Below are positions 8,096-16,528 of a DNA stretch of 19,507 nucleotides, in pieces. The DNA comes from Alphaproteobacteria bacterium (GTDB lineage: Bacteria > Pseudomonadota > Alphaproteobacteria > UBA8366), in NCBI GenBank assembly GCA_029861675.1, contig JAOTYV010000058.1, positions 1 through 19,507 of the forward strand. The letters are read 5' to 3'. How positions within the stretch are numbered: position 1 is the first letter of the stretch; each line of letters opens with the position of its first letter. The notes beneath the pieces were generated by a model. That model was not told the DNA's origin and made no database searches. It saw only the letters and a list, made by a program, of their open reading frames with translations. The position numbers were made by a program, and so were the translations under genes.

Positions 8096-8335
8096 GCCGC
8101 CGTCACGACATGGTGCCTTGCGTCTTCCGTCCACCCCCATATATTCAGACACCATGACGCTGCTCGACACGGCACCGCCGGCTTCGCACGGGCACGATTG
8201 TACCGCCCCGACGCGGGAGCCAATCCTTTGGACCGTCCCAAAACGGCGGGCCGCGCCTTGGCGTTGGACCACCGGTTCCCGCTTGCATCCCGCTCCACCC
8301 CTGACTGAGACGGCGCCGGCCGTCACGCGAGGCCC
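8096..8335 (+). other. Intergenic leader region before the transporter operon
   Basis: These 240 bases separate the glycosyltransferase cassette from the transporter operon. They contain a candidate promoter at 8118-8145 and an open frame at 8154-8339. I saw no strong hairpin terminator for the upstream cassette, so read-through into the transporter operon is possible. Confidence 0.4.
8118..8145 (+). promoter_or_regulatory. Candidate sigma70-type promoter
   Basis: A TTGCGT -35-like hexamer (8118-8123) is separated by 16 bases from a TATATT -10-like hexamer (8140-8145). It is the clearest hexamer pair I found in the gap before the transporter operon. Transcription would start near 8152 and give a leader of about 185 bases before the membrane protein gene. 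The call rests on sequence resemblance only. Confidence 0.4.
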
Positions 8336-8339
8336 ATGA
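8154..8339 (+). CDS. Doubtful small ORF in the leader (61 residues)
   Basis: ATG at 8154 opens a 61-residue frame that ends in TGA at 8337-8339, overlapping the ATG of the next gene (8336) as ATGA. It would start almost exactly at the transcription start predicted from the candidate promoter, so it could be a leaderless coupling ORF. Against it, the peptide is rich in Pro, Arg, Thr and Ala, has no recognisable motif, and third positions are less GC-biased than I would expect for a real gene here. Treat as unproven. Confidence 0.2.
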   Translation: MTLLDTAPPASHGHDCTAPTREPILWTVPKRRAAPWRWTTGSRLHPAPPLTETAPAVTRGP

Positions 8340-8875
8340 CCTATTTCCGATATCCGATGCGCAGCCTGATCTGGGATTACGTCCGGGCCGCCGGTGGTTT
8401 TATGTTCTTCGCCTTGCCCGTCGTGATCGGCAAGCCGGGGCCGATTTTTTTCACCATCCTGGGCACCGCCGCCACGCTGTTCTTCCTGTACGGCCTGCGG
8501 ACGCTGTTGATGCAGTTCACGGCCTTCGAGCTGCGCGAAGACGGCTTGTTTGTCCATGGCTTGAGAAAGCGGTTTTTCGCCTGGGCCGAGATGTCGGCGC
8601 TCAAATTACGGTATTTCTCGACGGTGCGCGAAAAGAGCCGCCGCGACATGGACCGCGGCTGGATGGAGCTGAAAATTTCCGGTCCGCCCGGCACTGTTCG
8701 GCTCGATTCGGATCTGGCCGGCTTCAAGGACATCGTCGAGGCGGTTGCCGCCGTGGTCGAACGCCATCGCGTCGAACTCGACGAAACCACCGCCGAGAAC
8801 CTCCGCGCCTTCCGCGAGGGCGGCACGCCGCCGCCGCCGGAAGGCGGCATCAAGGACGAGGATATGCGCTGGTAA
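8336..8875 (+). CDS. Small membrane protein with PH-like C-terminal domain
   Basis: The 179-residue product has two closely spaced hydrophobic helices (about 18-32 and 36-54). A short strand-rich region follows, with FTAFELREDGLFVHGLRKRFFAWAEMSALKL (about 61-91), which looks like a bacterial PH-type (bPH, YdbT/YcxB-like) domain. The tail is acidic and proline-rich, ending in PPPPEGGIKDEDMRW. The stop shares one base with the start of the transporter ATPase gene (TAATG), so the two are probably translationally coupled. A GAGG sequence lies only about three bases before the ATG, which is short for a ribosome-binding site. A helper or regulatory role for the transporter is possible but unproven. 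Confidence 0.7.
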   Translation: MTYFRYPMRSLIWDYVRAAGGFMFFALPVVIGKPGPIFFTILGTAATLFFLYGLRTLLMQFTAFELREDGLFVHGLRKRFFAWAEMSALKLRYFSTVREKSRRDMDRGWMELKISGPPGTVRLDSDLAGFKDIVEAVAAVVERHRVELDETTAENLRAFREGGTPPPPEGGIKDEDMRW

Positions 8876-10758
8876 TGGCCGACCTGCTGCAGGTTCGGGA
8901 TCTTCGCGTCGGCATTACCCTGCCGGGATGCGCGATCGACGCGGTGAAACGGGTCAATTTCCGCATCCGGCCCGCCTCGACCGTGGCCCTGGTCGGCGAA
9001 TCCGGGTCCGGCAAATCCATCACGGCCCAGGCCATCATGGGGATCCTGCCGCGATGCGCGCGGCGGGAGGCCGGCGAAATCCTGTTCGCCGACCCGGCGG
9101 CGCCCGGCGGCGCGATCGACCTCGCCGGACTCGACCCGGCCGGCGCCCGGATGCAGCGCTTGCGCGGCGGCAGTATTTCGATGGTTTTTCAGGAGCCGAT
9201 GACGTCGTTGTCGCCGCTCCACACGATCGGCGACCAAATCGGCGAGGTGCTGCGATATCACGAGGGCTGCTCCGGTCCGGAGTGCGATCGCCGCACCCGC
9301 GAGATGCTGCATCAGGTGGGTTTCCCCGATCCCGACCGCGCTCGCGACACCTACTCCTTCGAGCTTTCCGGCGGGTTGCGCCAGCGGGCGATGATCGCGA
9401 TGGCGCTGATCTGCCGCCCGCAACTCTTGATCGCCGATGAACCGACCACGGCGCTCGACGTGACGATCCAGGCACAGATCCTGAAACTGATCGCCGATCT
9501 GCAGCGGCAATACGGCATGGCGGTACTGATTATTACCCATGACCTGGGCGTGGTCGCCAACATGGCGGATGAGGTGGTCGTCCTGTATCGCGGCGAGGTC
9601 ATGGAATCGGGCACCCGGGACGACGTGTTCCGCCACGCGGCGCACCCCTATCTGAAGGCGCTCTTCAACGCGGCGCCGCGCATCGGGCGGAACCGGTCGG
9701 AGCGCCTGCGGCCGGTGCACCGGCGCGACGGCGGCACGGTCGCGGCCACGGCGCATGCGGCCCCGGCGGCGGAAACCATTCTCGACGTGACCGATTTGCG
9801 AAAATCCTATTTCCGGCGCGGCGCCGGCCTCGCCGCCTGGCGCCGCCGCGAGCGCATCGGCGCGGTGAATGGCGTCAGTCTTTCAATTCGGCGCGGCGAA
9901 TCGCTGGCGCTGGTCGGCGAAAGCGGGTCCGGCAAGACCACGATCGCGAAGCTCATCATGCGCGGCGTCCGGCCGGATTCGGGTCGCATCCTGTTCCGCA
10001 ACCCATCCGGCGAGACGGCCGATGTCGGGGCCTTGACCGGGGCCGCCCTCAGCGGTTACCGGCGGCGCGTGCAATACATTTTCCAGGATCCCTTCGGGGC
10101 GCTCGATCCGCGCATGACCGCGTTCGACATCATCACCGAGCCCTTGGTCATCCATGATATCGGCACGGCGGCGGACCGCGTCGCGGCGGCGCGCGACCTG
10201 ATGCGGCTGGTTGACCTCGACGAACGATGTCTCAACCGATACCCGCACAGCTTTTCCGGCGGGCAGCGGCAACGGTTGTGCATCGCGCGGGCGCTCGCCT
10301 TGAAGCCGGACCTGCTGATTTGCGACGAGCCGGTCTCCGCGCTCGACGCGGGCGTACAGGCGCAGGTGCTGAACCTGCTGCGCGACCTGCAGACCACGCT
10401 CGGCCTGACCTATCTGTTCGTGTCGCACAACCTTGCCGCCGTCGACTACATCGCCGACCGGATCGCCGTGATCTGCCACGGCCGGCTCGTCGAAGTGGCG
10501 CCGCGGGACATGCTGTTTCGCGACCCGGTTCATCCGTACACCAAGGGTCTGCTCGCCGCCGTGCCCGATACCGATCCGGACCGCAAGCTCGACTTGAAGG
10601 CGCTGATGGACGGCCGCGCCGGGGATCCGACCGCCTGGCCGCCGCCTTTTTGCGGCGATACGGACGGCGATGAGGACGGCGACGAAGACGGACTTCAATT
10701 GAGACCGGTCGCCGACGGCCACTTCGTGCGCGCCACGGCGGCGGTGGCCACGCTGTGA
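8875..10758 (+). CDS. Fused DppD-DppF-type ABC transporter ATPase
   Basis: The 627-residue product carries two complete ABC ATPase domains in one chain. Domain 1: Walker A GESGSGKS at 41-48, Q-loop Gln106, signature LSGGLRQ at 164-170, Walker B LLIADE at 184-189, H-loop His222. Domain 2: Walker A GESGSGKT at 348-355, Q-loop Gln404, signature FSGGQ at 460-464, LLICDE near 480-485, H-loop His518. All key residues are present in both halves. The HPYLKALF and HPYTKGLL segments are typical of the oligopeptide/dipeptide/nickel branch. The C terminus has an unusual acidic stretch, [12 protein letters not shown] (595-606), and lacks the cysteine cluster of many DppD/DppF proteins. It overlaps the solute-binding gene by four bases. 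It energises import by the permeases downstream. Confidence 0.93.
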   Translation: MADLLQVRDLRVGITLPGCAIDAVKRVNFRIRPASTVALVGESGSGKSITAQAIMGILPRCARREAGEILFADPAAPGGAIDLAGLDPAGARMQRLRGGSISMVFQEPMTSLSPLHTIGDQIGEVLRYHEGCSGPECDRRTREMLHQVGFPDPDRARDTYSFELSGGLRQRAMIAMALICRPQLLIADEPTTALDVTIQAQILKLIADLQRQYGMAVLIITHDLGVVANMADEVVVLYRGEVMESGTRDDVFRHAAHPYLKALFNAAPRIGRNRSERLRPVHRRDGGTVAATAHAAPAAETILDVTDLRKSYFRRGAGLAAWRRRERIGAVNGVSLSIRRGESLALVGESGSGKTTIAKLIMRGVRPDSGRILFRNPSGETADVGALTGAALSGYRRRVQYIFQDPFGALDPRMTAFDIITEPLVIHDIGTAADRVAAARDLMRLVDLDERCLNRYPHSFSGGQRQRLCIARALALKPDLLICDEPVSALDAGVQAQVLNLLRDLQTTLGLTYLFVSHNLAAVDYIADRIAVICHGRLVEVAPRDMLFRDPVHPYTKGLLAAVPDTDPDRKLDLKALMDGRAGDPTAWPPPFCGDTDGDEDGDEDGLQLRPVADGHFVRATAAVATL

Positions 10759-12686
10759 GCGCACGCGCGATTTTCGCGATGGCGGCTATCGCCGTTTCGG
10801 CCGCCGGCGAGACGCAGGCCGCCGCGCCGCCGGCGCAATTTATCGATCCCCCGTCGCTGCAAAAACGGATCGAGGCGGGCGAATTGCCGCCCGCCGCACT
10901 TCGGCTGCCGTCGACGCCGCTGGTGGTGCCGTTCGCACGGCCGGGCCAGAAACCGGGCCGCCACGGCGGCACGCTGCGCCTGCTGATGGCGCGCCCCAAG
11001 GACGTGCGGCTGATGGTGGTGTATGGCTATGCCCGCCTGGTGCGGTTCGACGCGCAGCTGAGGCTCGTGCCGGACATCCTGCAACGGATCGACGTCGATC
11101 GCGGGCGCGTCTTCACGCTGCATCTGCGCAAGGAGCACCGGTGGTCCGACGGCAACCCCTTCACGACCGAGGATTTTCGCTATTACTGGGAGGACGTCGC
11201 GACGAATGCGATGCTGTCGCCGGCCGGCCCGCCCAAGGTGATGCTGGTCGACGGCAAGCCGCCGCGCTACGAAATCCTCGACAGCCACACGCTGCGCCTG
11301 ACCTGGCCGGCCCCCAACCCAGCGTTTCTGCCGGCGTTGGCGGGGCCGCGGCCGCCCTTCATTTACCGGCCGGCGCACTACCTGAAGCGGTTTCACGCAC
11401 ATTATTTCGACGCCGAGGCGCTCGGCAAGGAAGCCGAGAGTCGCGGGTATCGAAACTGGGCGGCGCTGCACAACAAGGTCGACAATTCCTACAAGAACGA
11501 CAATGTGGACCTGCCCTCGCTGCAGCCGTGGACGATCGCGACGAAAGCCCCGTCCCATCGCTTCATGTTCCGGCGGAACCCCTATTTCCACCGGATCGAC
11601 CCGAATGGCCGGCAACTCCCCTATATCGACCGGGTGGTGATGAACATCGTCGACAACAAGATCGTCGCCGCCAAGACGGGCACCGGCGAATCGGATTTGC
11701 AGGCGCGCTATTTGCGTTTTGCCGATTACACGTTTCTCCGGAAAAACGCCAAGCGCGGGAATGTAGACGTCCATCTTTGGCGCATCGGAAAGGGGGCCCA
11801 TCTCGCGCTGTATCCGAATTTGAACGTCAAGGACGCCACATGGAGGGCGTTGCTGCAGGACGTCCGGTTTCGCCGCGCGCTGTCGCTTGCCGTGCACCGG
11901 CGCGAACTGAACCGGGTGATGTATTTCGGCCAGGCGATCGAGGGCCAGAACACGGTGCTGCCCGACAGCCCGTTGTACCGCGATGCCTATCGCCGCGCCT
12001 GGGCGGATTTCGACCCGCCGCGCGCCAATCGGCTGCTTGACGAAGCCGGCCTGACGCGCCGGGACAGTCGCGGCATCCGCCTGCTGCCGGATGGCCGGCC
12101 GGCCGACATCATCGTCGAGACCGCCGGCGAGAGCAGCGAGGAAGCGGACGCGCTCGAGCTGGTGCATGACAGTTGGCTCAAGGTCGGCATAAAACTGCAC
12201 ATCAAGCCGTCGCATCGCGATGTGCTGCGCAACCGCATCTACGCCGGCGAAACGCTCATGGCGCTGTCGTCCGGTCTTGAAAACGGGCTCGCGACCGCCG
12301 ACACCAGCCCCGAGGCGCTGGCGCCGACGCATCAAACCCAATATCAGTGGCCGATCTGGGGACAATACACCGAGACCGGCGGCCGGGCCGGCGCGGCGCC
12401 CGACATGCCAGCGGCAAAACGGCTGGCCGACCTGCTGCGCGAGTGGCGTGCCGCCAGCCGCCGCAAGACGCGCACGCGCATTTGGCATGAAATGCTCGCG
12501 CTCTATGGCGACCAGGTATTCACGATCGGGCTTGTTTCGGGCACGTTGCAGCCGGTCGTGGTCGACCGGCGCCTGCGCAACGTGCCGGAGAATGGTCTGT
12601 ACAACTGGGACCCGGGCGCCTATTTCGGAATCTACGAGCCCGACACGTTCTGGTTCACCGATGTCGCCGGGAAATCGGCGCGATGA
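10755..12686 (+). CDS. ABC transporter solute-binding protein, family 5 (large)
   Basis: The start is GTG at 10755, overlapping the ATPase stop as GTGA. The first 22 or so residues (one Arg, then a hydrophobic AIFAMAAIAVSAA core, then ETQA) form a plausible secretion signal. The mature protein has the family 5 (SBP_bac_5) pattern, including VPDILQRI, HLRKEHRWSDGNPFTTEDF (about 123-141) and an ALSLAVHRREL segment. At 643 residues it is about 100 longer than DppA or OppA and close to the long binding proteins of oligosaccharide and YejA-type systems. No lipobox cysteine is visible, so a soluble periplasmic protein is expected. Ligand is unknown: peptide, oligosaccharide and opine are all possible. 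Confidence 0.9.
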   Translation: MSARAIFAMAAIAVSAAGETQAAAPPAQFIDPPSLQKRIEAGELPPAALRLPSTPLVVPFARPGQKPGRHGGTLRLLMARPKDVRLMVVYGYARLVRFDAQLRLVPDILQRIDVDRGRVFTLHLRKEHRWSDGNPFTTEDFRYYWEDVATNAMLSPAGPPKVMLVDGKPPRYEILDSHTLRLTWPAPNPAFLPALAGPRPPFIYRPAHYLKRFHAHYFDAEALGKEAESRGYRNWAALHNKVDNSYKNDNVDLPSLQPWTIATKAPSHRFMFRRNPYFHRIDPNGRQLPYIDRVVMNIVDNKIVAAKTGTGESDLQARYLRFADYTFLRKNAKRGNVDVHLWRIGKGAHLALYPNLNVKDATWRALLQDVRFRRALSLAVHRRELNRVMYFGQAIEGQNTVLPDSPLYRDAYRRAWADFDPPRANRLLDEAGLTRRDSRGIRLLPDGRPADIIVETAGESSEEADALELVHDSWLKVGIKLHIKPSHRDVLRNRIYAGETLMALSSGLENGLATADTSPEALAPTHQTQYQWPIWGQYTETGGRAGAAPDMPAAKRLADLLREWRAASRRKTRTRIWHEMLALYGDQVFTIGLVSGTLQPVVVDRRLRNVPENGLYNWDPGAYFGIYEPDTFWFTDVAGKSAR

Positions 12687-12721
12687 GCCGCCGCACCCTG
12701 CACCGCCGGTCCTTGCGAAAC

Positions 12722-12726
12722 GGGAG
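12722..12726 (+). promoter_or_regulatory. Ribosome-binding site for the DppB-type permease
   Basis: GGGAG lies seven bases before the ATG at 12734, in the 47-base gap after the solute-binding gene. This permease gene does not overlap its upstream neighbour, so it needs its own ribosome entry site. Confidence 0.65.
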
Positions 12727-12733
12727 CTGACGC

Positions 12734-13732
12734 ATGTTCGGATACGTCGTCCAGCGCATCGCAATGATGATCCCGACCCTGTTGGCGGTCAGCGCGATCG
12801 TCTTCGTGATTATCCAACTGCCGCCGGGCGATTATTTCACCAGCTACATGAATGAACTGCAAAGCCGCGGCGAATCGGTGGACCCGAACAAGATCGAGTT
12901 CCTGAAACGGCAGTACGGATTCGACCGGCCGCTCTATCAGCAATACGGGTTCTGGCTCGTCGGCATGCTGCAGGGCGATTTCGGATTCTCCTTCGAACAC
13001 GACCTGCCGGTCCGCGACGTGGTCGGCGACCGCCTTCTGCTGACCTTCGTGGTCTCGTTCACGACGATTCTGTTTACCTGGCTCGTGGCGTTTCCCATCG
13101 GCATCTATTCGGCGGTGCGCCAATACAGCGTCGGCGACTATGGCCTGACTTTCATCGGGTTCCTCGGTGTCGCCACGCCAAATTTCCTGCTGGCGCTAGT
13201 GCTGCAATACACCGCCCATGTCTGGTTCGGCACGTCGATCGGCGGATTGATGGCGGCGGAATATGTCGGCCAGCCCTGGTCCTGGGCGAAGGTGCTGAAC
13301 GTCTTGGGACATCTTTGGATCCCGGTCGTCGTGATCGGCACATCCGGCACCGCCGGCATGATCCGCCGGCTGCGCGCCAACCTGCTCGACGAATTGGAGA
13401 AGCAATATGTCGTCACCGCGCGGGCCAAAGGCATGCCGCCGCTGCGCGCCCTGTTCAAGTATCCGGTCCGCATGGCGCTCAACCCATTCATCGCCGACAT
13501 CGGCAATTTGCTGCCGCAGGTGATTTCCGGCGCGGCGATCGTATCGGTCGTATTGTCGCTGCCGACCACCGGGCCGATGCTGCTGCGCGCGCTGCAAAGC
13601 CAGGACATGTACCTCGCCGGCTCGTTCCTGATGTTCCTGGCGGTGCTGACCGTCGTCGGCACGCTGCTGTCCGATCTTGCGCTTGCCGCGCTGGATCCCC
13701 GGATCCGATTCGGCGGGAGCGACGCGGCATGA
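12734..13732 (+). CDS. ABC transporter permease, DppB type
   Basis: The 332-residue inner-membrane protein shows the usual DppB layout: a first helix at about 9-28, a conserved LPPGDYFTSYM segment (29-39), an extracytoplasmic stretch with YGFDRPLYQQYGFWLVGMLQGDFGFSF, then about five more helices. The EAA loop, which contacts the ATPase, is at about 225-245 (YVVTARAKGMPPLRALFKYP). The PPGDY form of the first loop, as opposed to the GGP form of YejB or OppB, is what I recall from family members linked to sugar-type substrates; that is weak evidence. A good ribosome-binding site precedes the start, and the stop overlaps the next gene by four bases. Confidence 0.92.
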   Translation: MFGYVVQRIAMMIPTLLAVSAIVFVIIQLPPGDYFTSYMNELQSRGESVDPNKIEFLKRQYGFDRPLYQQYGFWLVGMLQGDFGFSFEHDLPVRDVVGDRLLLTFVVSFTTILFTWLVAFPIGIYSAVRQYSVGDYGLTFIGFLGVATPNFLLALVLQYTAHVWFGTSIGGLMAAEYVGQPWSWAKVLNVLGHLWIPVVVIGTSGTAGMIRRLRANLLDELEKQYVVTARAKGMPPLRALFKYPVRMALNPFIADIGNLLPQVISGAAIVSVVLSLPTTGPMLLRALQSQDMYLAGSFLMFLAVLTVVGTLLSDLALAALDPRIRFGGSDAA

Positions 13733-14907
13733 GCGACGCGCCCGACCGGCTGCCCCATTACGTCAACCCCGCGCCCTACGATCCGGACGCCGAGGAGCCG
13801 ATCACGGCCGAACAGCAGCGCCTCTACCTGGCACCGCAATGGCGGTTGGTGTGGTGGAAATTGCGGCGCCACCGGCTTGCCGTGGTGTCCGGCGTTTTCC
13901 TTTTGTTGATGTATCTCTCGATCCTCGTCACCGAGGCAATTGCGCCCTATGACAGCCATGCCCGCTACACCGACTATCTGTATGCGCCGCCGCAACCGGT
14001 GCATCTGATGCATGACGGCGCGTTCGTCGGCCCCTTTGTCTACGGCATGACGGTGACCCTGGACCGCGACGAGATGCGATGGGTCTATACCGAAGACCGT
14101 AAACGCGTGCAGAAACTGCGCTTTTTCTGCGCCGCCGGTGATTATCCGGGTGCCGAATACGCGCTTTGGAATATGATCGACGCGGCGTTCCATTTTGTCT
14201 GCCCGGCCCGGGGCGGCACGTTGTTCCTGCTCGGCACCGACCGGCTGGGGCGCGATTTGCTGTCCCGCATCCTGTACGGATCGCGCATATCGCTGACCAT
14301 CGGATTGCTCGGCATCACCATCAGCCTGGTGCTGGGCACGGTGATCGGCGGGCTGGCGGGGTATTACGGCGGCGCCGTGGACAGTGCGGTGCAGCGGCTC
14401 ATCGAAGTGGTGCGCGCCTTCCCGGAGCTGCCGCTCTGGATGGCGCTGTCGGCGATCCTGCCGGTGACCTGGAGCCCGGTCGGGGTCTATTTCGGCATCA
14501 CCGTAATCCTCGGGCTGCTCGACTGGCCCGGCCTGGCCCGGGCGGTGCGCTCGAAACTGCTGGCGCTGCGCGAAGAAGACTTCTGCCAGGCGGCGCAACT
14601 CATGGGCGCGCGGCCCGTCCGCATCATCTTTCGACACCTGCTGCCCAATTTTACCAGCCACCTGATTGCCTCGGCGACGTTGTCGATTCCCGGCATGATC
14701 CTGGCCGAGACGGCGCTGAGCTTTCTCGGCCTCGGCCTGCGCCCGCCGATCACGAGCTGGGGCGTCCTGCTGAACGATGCGCAGAACATCAACGTGGTCG
14801 CGCTGTATCCCTGGCTGATGCTGCCGGTAGTGCCGGTGGTCCTTGTGGTGCTGGCCTTCCAGTTCCTCGGCGACGGGTTGCGCGACGCGGCCGACCCCTA
14901 CACCTAG
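13729..14907 (+). CDS. ABC transporter permease, DppC type, with enlarged periplasmic loop
   Basis: I chose ATG at 13729 because it overlaps the DppB-type stop as ATGA and gives a normal N-terminal cytoplasmic segment; the frame extends further upstream but only inside the previous gene. The 392-residue product has a first helix at about 48-68, then about 95 residues (70-165) before the conserved LGTDRLGRDLLSRILYGSR block (168-186). Typical DppC proteins are nearer 300 residues, with a much shorter loop there. The EAA loop is at about 284-306 (DFCQAAQLMGARPVRIIFRH). The ETALSFLGLGLRPP and FLGDGLRDAADP blocks near the C terminus are characteristic. The stop TAG is also the first arm of a terminator-like hairpin. 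Confidence 0.92.
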   Translation: MSDAPDRLPHYVNPAPYDPDAEEPITAEQQRLYLAPQWRLVWWKLRRHRLAVVSGVFLLLMYLSILVTEAIAPYDSHARYTDYLYAPPQPVHLMHDGAFVGPFVYGMTVTLDRDEMRWVYTEDRKRVQKLRFFCAAGDYPGAEYALWNMIDAAFHFVCPARGGTLFLLGTDRLGRDLLSRILYGSRISLTIGLLGITISLVLGTVIGGLAGYYGGAVDSAVQRLIEVVRAFPELPLWMALSAILPVTWSPVGVYFGITVILGLLDWPGLARAVRSKLLALREEDFCQAAQLMGARPVRIIFRHLLPNFTSHLIASATLSIPGMILAETALSFLGLGLRPPITSWGVLLNDAQNINVVALYPWLMLPVVPVVLVVLAFQFLGDGLRDAADPYT

Positions 14908-14959
14908 ACCATTTCTCGTTTAATTTGACTCAAGTGAAATGGTCTATCTTTTTGTTTTT
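14905..14959 (+). terminator. Hairpin plus T-tract after the transporter operon
   Basis: An 11-base perfect inverted repeat, TAGACCATTTC (14905-14915) and GAAATGGTCTA (14936-14946), encloses a 20-base loop. It is followed by TCTTTTTGTTTTT (14947-14959). The first arm begins with the TAG stop codon of the DppC-type gene. The stem is AT-richer than a classic intrinsic terminator and the loop is long, but position and T-tract support termination. Confidence 0.6.
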
Positions 14960-14975
14960 ACGCAAATACGTCGTC

Positions 14976-14994
14976 GCGAACCGTTTCGGTTCGC
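14976..14994 (-). terminator. Compact hairpin downstream of the cyclase gene
   Basis: GCGAACCG and CGGTTCGC form a perfect 8-base stem with a TTT loop. It lies 45 bases past the cyclase stop codon on the minus strand. Read on that strand, the bases after it become AT-rich (GTATTTGCGTAAAAACAAAAAG) but lack a clean T-tract, so factor-independent termination is uncertain. Confidence 0.4.
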
Positions 14995-15039
14995 TCGGGA
15001 TTTGCTCTAATCCGCCGCACCAACCGCTTTTCCCGGCGC

Positions 15040-16395
15040 TCACCCGTCGATCGTCACCAGCTCGACCGGCGCCGCCACGCCGGCGACCGCGATACCGGGC
15101 GCGCGCGGATGCGGACGCGGCGGCACATAGCCTTGGTTCACCGCCAGGTCGTAGGTTTCGCCGTCGGTCAGCGCGCGGGTGCCGGTCGCGCTGTTGTGTT
15201 TTTCCAGCTTGGCGGAGAGGTTCACCGGGTCGCCGATGCAGGTGTATTCCAGCCGCGTGTCGTCGCCGATGGCGCCGAAGATGATCCGGCCGCTCGCCAC
15301 CGCGATACCGATGCGGATCGGCGACTCGCCCCGGGCGCGCCGGTCGTCGTTCCAGTCGTCGGCCGCGGCGACCAGCCCGTCCACCGCGCGCAGCGCCTCC
15401 GCCGCATAATCGGCGCTCGGCACCGCCGCGCCGAAGGACGCCAGGATGCCGTCGCCCAAAAACTTGTCGACCGTGCCGCCATGCGCCTGGATCACCGCCA
15501 CCATGCGCGATTCGTAATCGGTCAACAGCGCGATCAACTGGCTTGGATCGAGCCGGCTGCACAATGCGGTGAACCCGCGAATGTCGACCGACAGGATGGC
15601 CGCCTCGCGCGCCTCGCCTTCGCCGGCACTGATACGGTGTTCGGATTGCGTGATCTGGCGCGCGATTTCCGGCGGGAAGAACCGCGACAGGTCCCGCGCC
15701 GCCGCCGTTTCCGCAACCGCGCGCTCCAACAGTCGGCGCGCCCGCATCAAGGCAATCGCGATGATTGCGGTGACCAGCAGAATCGAAATGATCTTGTCGA
15801 ATTCCGCGCCGAGCAGAACGGAATTCGACGTCAGGTAGGTCACGTAATTCCGGGTGATCATGGTGTCGGGATAGGTCGCGGTGATGGCGTAGGCGACCAG
15901 CGCGAGCCAGCCGAGCGCCGCCGCCCCGCCACACATCACGACGTAGCGCGGCTCGAACCGCAGCGCCCGCAACGCAATGAAAATGAACACGTAGAGCAGC
16001 GTCGGCGCCTTCAGCGAAAACGAAGCCGGCTGCGCGTATTGCAGATGGAAGCTCCAGATCAGCACCATCAGCAGGGCGATGTCGAGCACCACCGACAGAT
16101 TCAGAAACCACCCTTCGATACGCCCGCGATGGGCAAGATGCAGACGCAGCAGCGTGAACAGGAAATAGAACGCCAATGCCAGCGCGACCGGCGACAGCCA
16201 GGGATCGCTCATTGTAGTCTTCGGCGACAACACATAGAGCGCGCCGAAGATCGTCACCACCGCGAGCTGCACCCAGGCGATGAGCTGTTCGCTATGGATT
16301 TGCTGTCCGCGGATCGCGTGGCGCACCCGGTCCGGCATGTCGCCGTCCGCACCGCCAATGATGAATTCGATCAGCCGTTTGCGCAGCGTGGCCAC
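15040..16395 (-). CDS. Membrane-bound class III adenylate/guanylate cyclase
   Basis: The 451-residue product has about six membrane helices between 38 and 217, a short linker with RDLSRFFPPEIARQI (234-248), then a class III cyclase domain. Metal-binding aspartates are Asp271 (SVDIRGFT) and Asp315 (KFLGDGILASFG). Lys311 fits the purine-specifying lysine of adenylate cyclases. The YTCIGDPVNLSAKLEK block has Asn392, but Lys396 sits where the transition-state arginine usually is. The start is GTG at 16395 with AAGGCGGGA upstream; ATG at residue 20 is an alternative. It probably makes cAMP at the inner face of the membrane. The helices resemble no sensor domain I can name. Confidence 0.9.
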   Translation of the reverse strand: MATLRKRLIEFIIGGADGDMPDRVRHAIRGQQIHSEQLIAWVQLAVVTIFGALYVLSPKTTMSDPWLSPVALALAFYFLFTLLRLHLAHRGRIEGWFLNLSVVLDIALLMVLIWSFHLQYAQPASFSLKAPTLLYVFIFIALRALRFEPRYVVMCGGAAALGWLALVAYAITATYPDTMITRNYVTYLTSNSVLLGAEFDKIISILLVTAIIAIALMRARRLLERAVAETAAARDLSRFFPPEIARQITQSEHRISAGEGEAREAAILSVDIRGFTALCSRLDPSQLIALLTDYESRMVAVIQAHGGTVDKFLGDGILASFGAAVPSADYAAEALRAVDGLVAAADDWNDDRRARGESPIRIGIAVASGRIIFGAIGDDTRLEYTCIGDPVNLSAKLEKHNSATGTRALTDGETYDLAVNQGYVPPRPHPRAPGIAVAGVAAPVELVTIDG

Positions 16396-16528
16396 CGACG
16401 ATCCCGCCTTCAGAACAGTTCAAATCCGATCGCGCACCCTAGGCCGAATTCGCCGGTTTGACGAGCCGCGCCGTGGAGTTCGGCGTTTACCGAAGCGGTC
16501 TTAGCGTCCAGACTCGATCGGCGCATAT

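Noticed and set aside
10695..12764. 689-residue minus-strand open frame opposite the binding-protein gene
   Set aside because: The plus strand encodes a family 5 binding protein with signal peptide and WSDG motif. The antisense frame is an effect of high GC at third positions.
13138..14661. 507-residue minus-strand open frame opposite the permeases
   Set aside because: Both permeases are unmistakable on the plus strand. The antisense frame spans two genes and has no domain.
15109..16461. 450-residue plus-strand open frame opposite the cyclase
   Set aside because: The minus strand has all cyclase motifs and membrane helices. The plus-strand product is Arg/Gln/His-rich without motifs.
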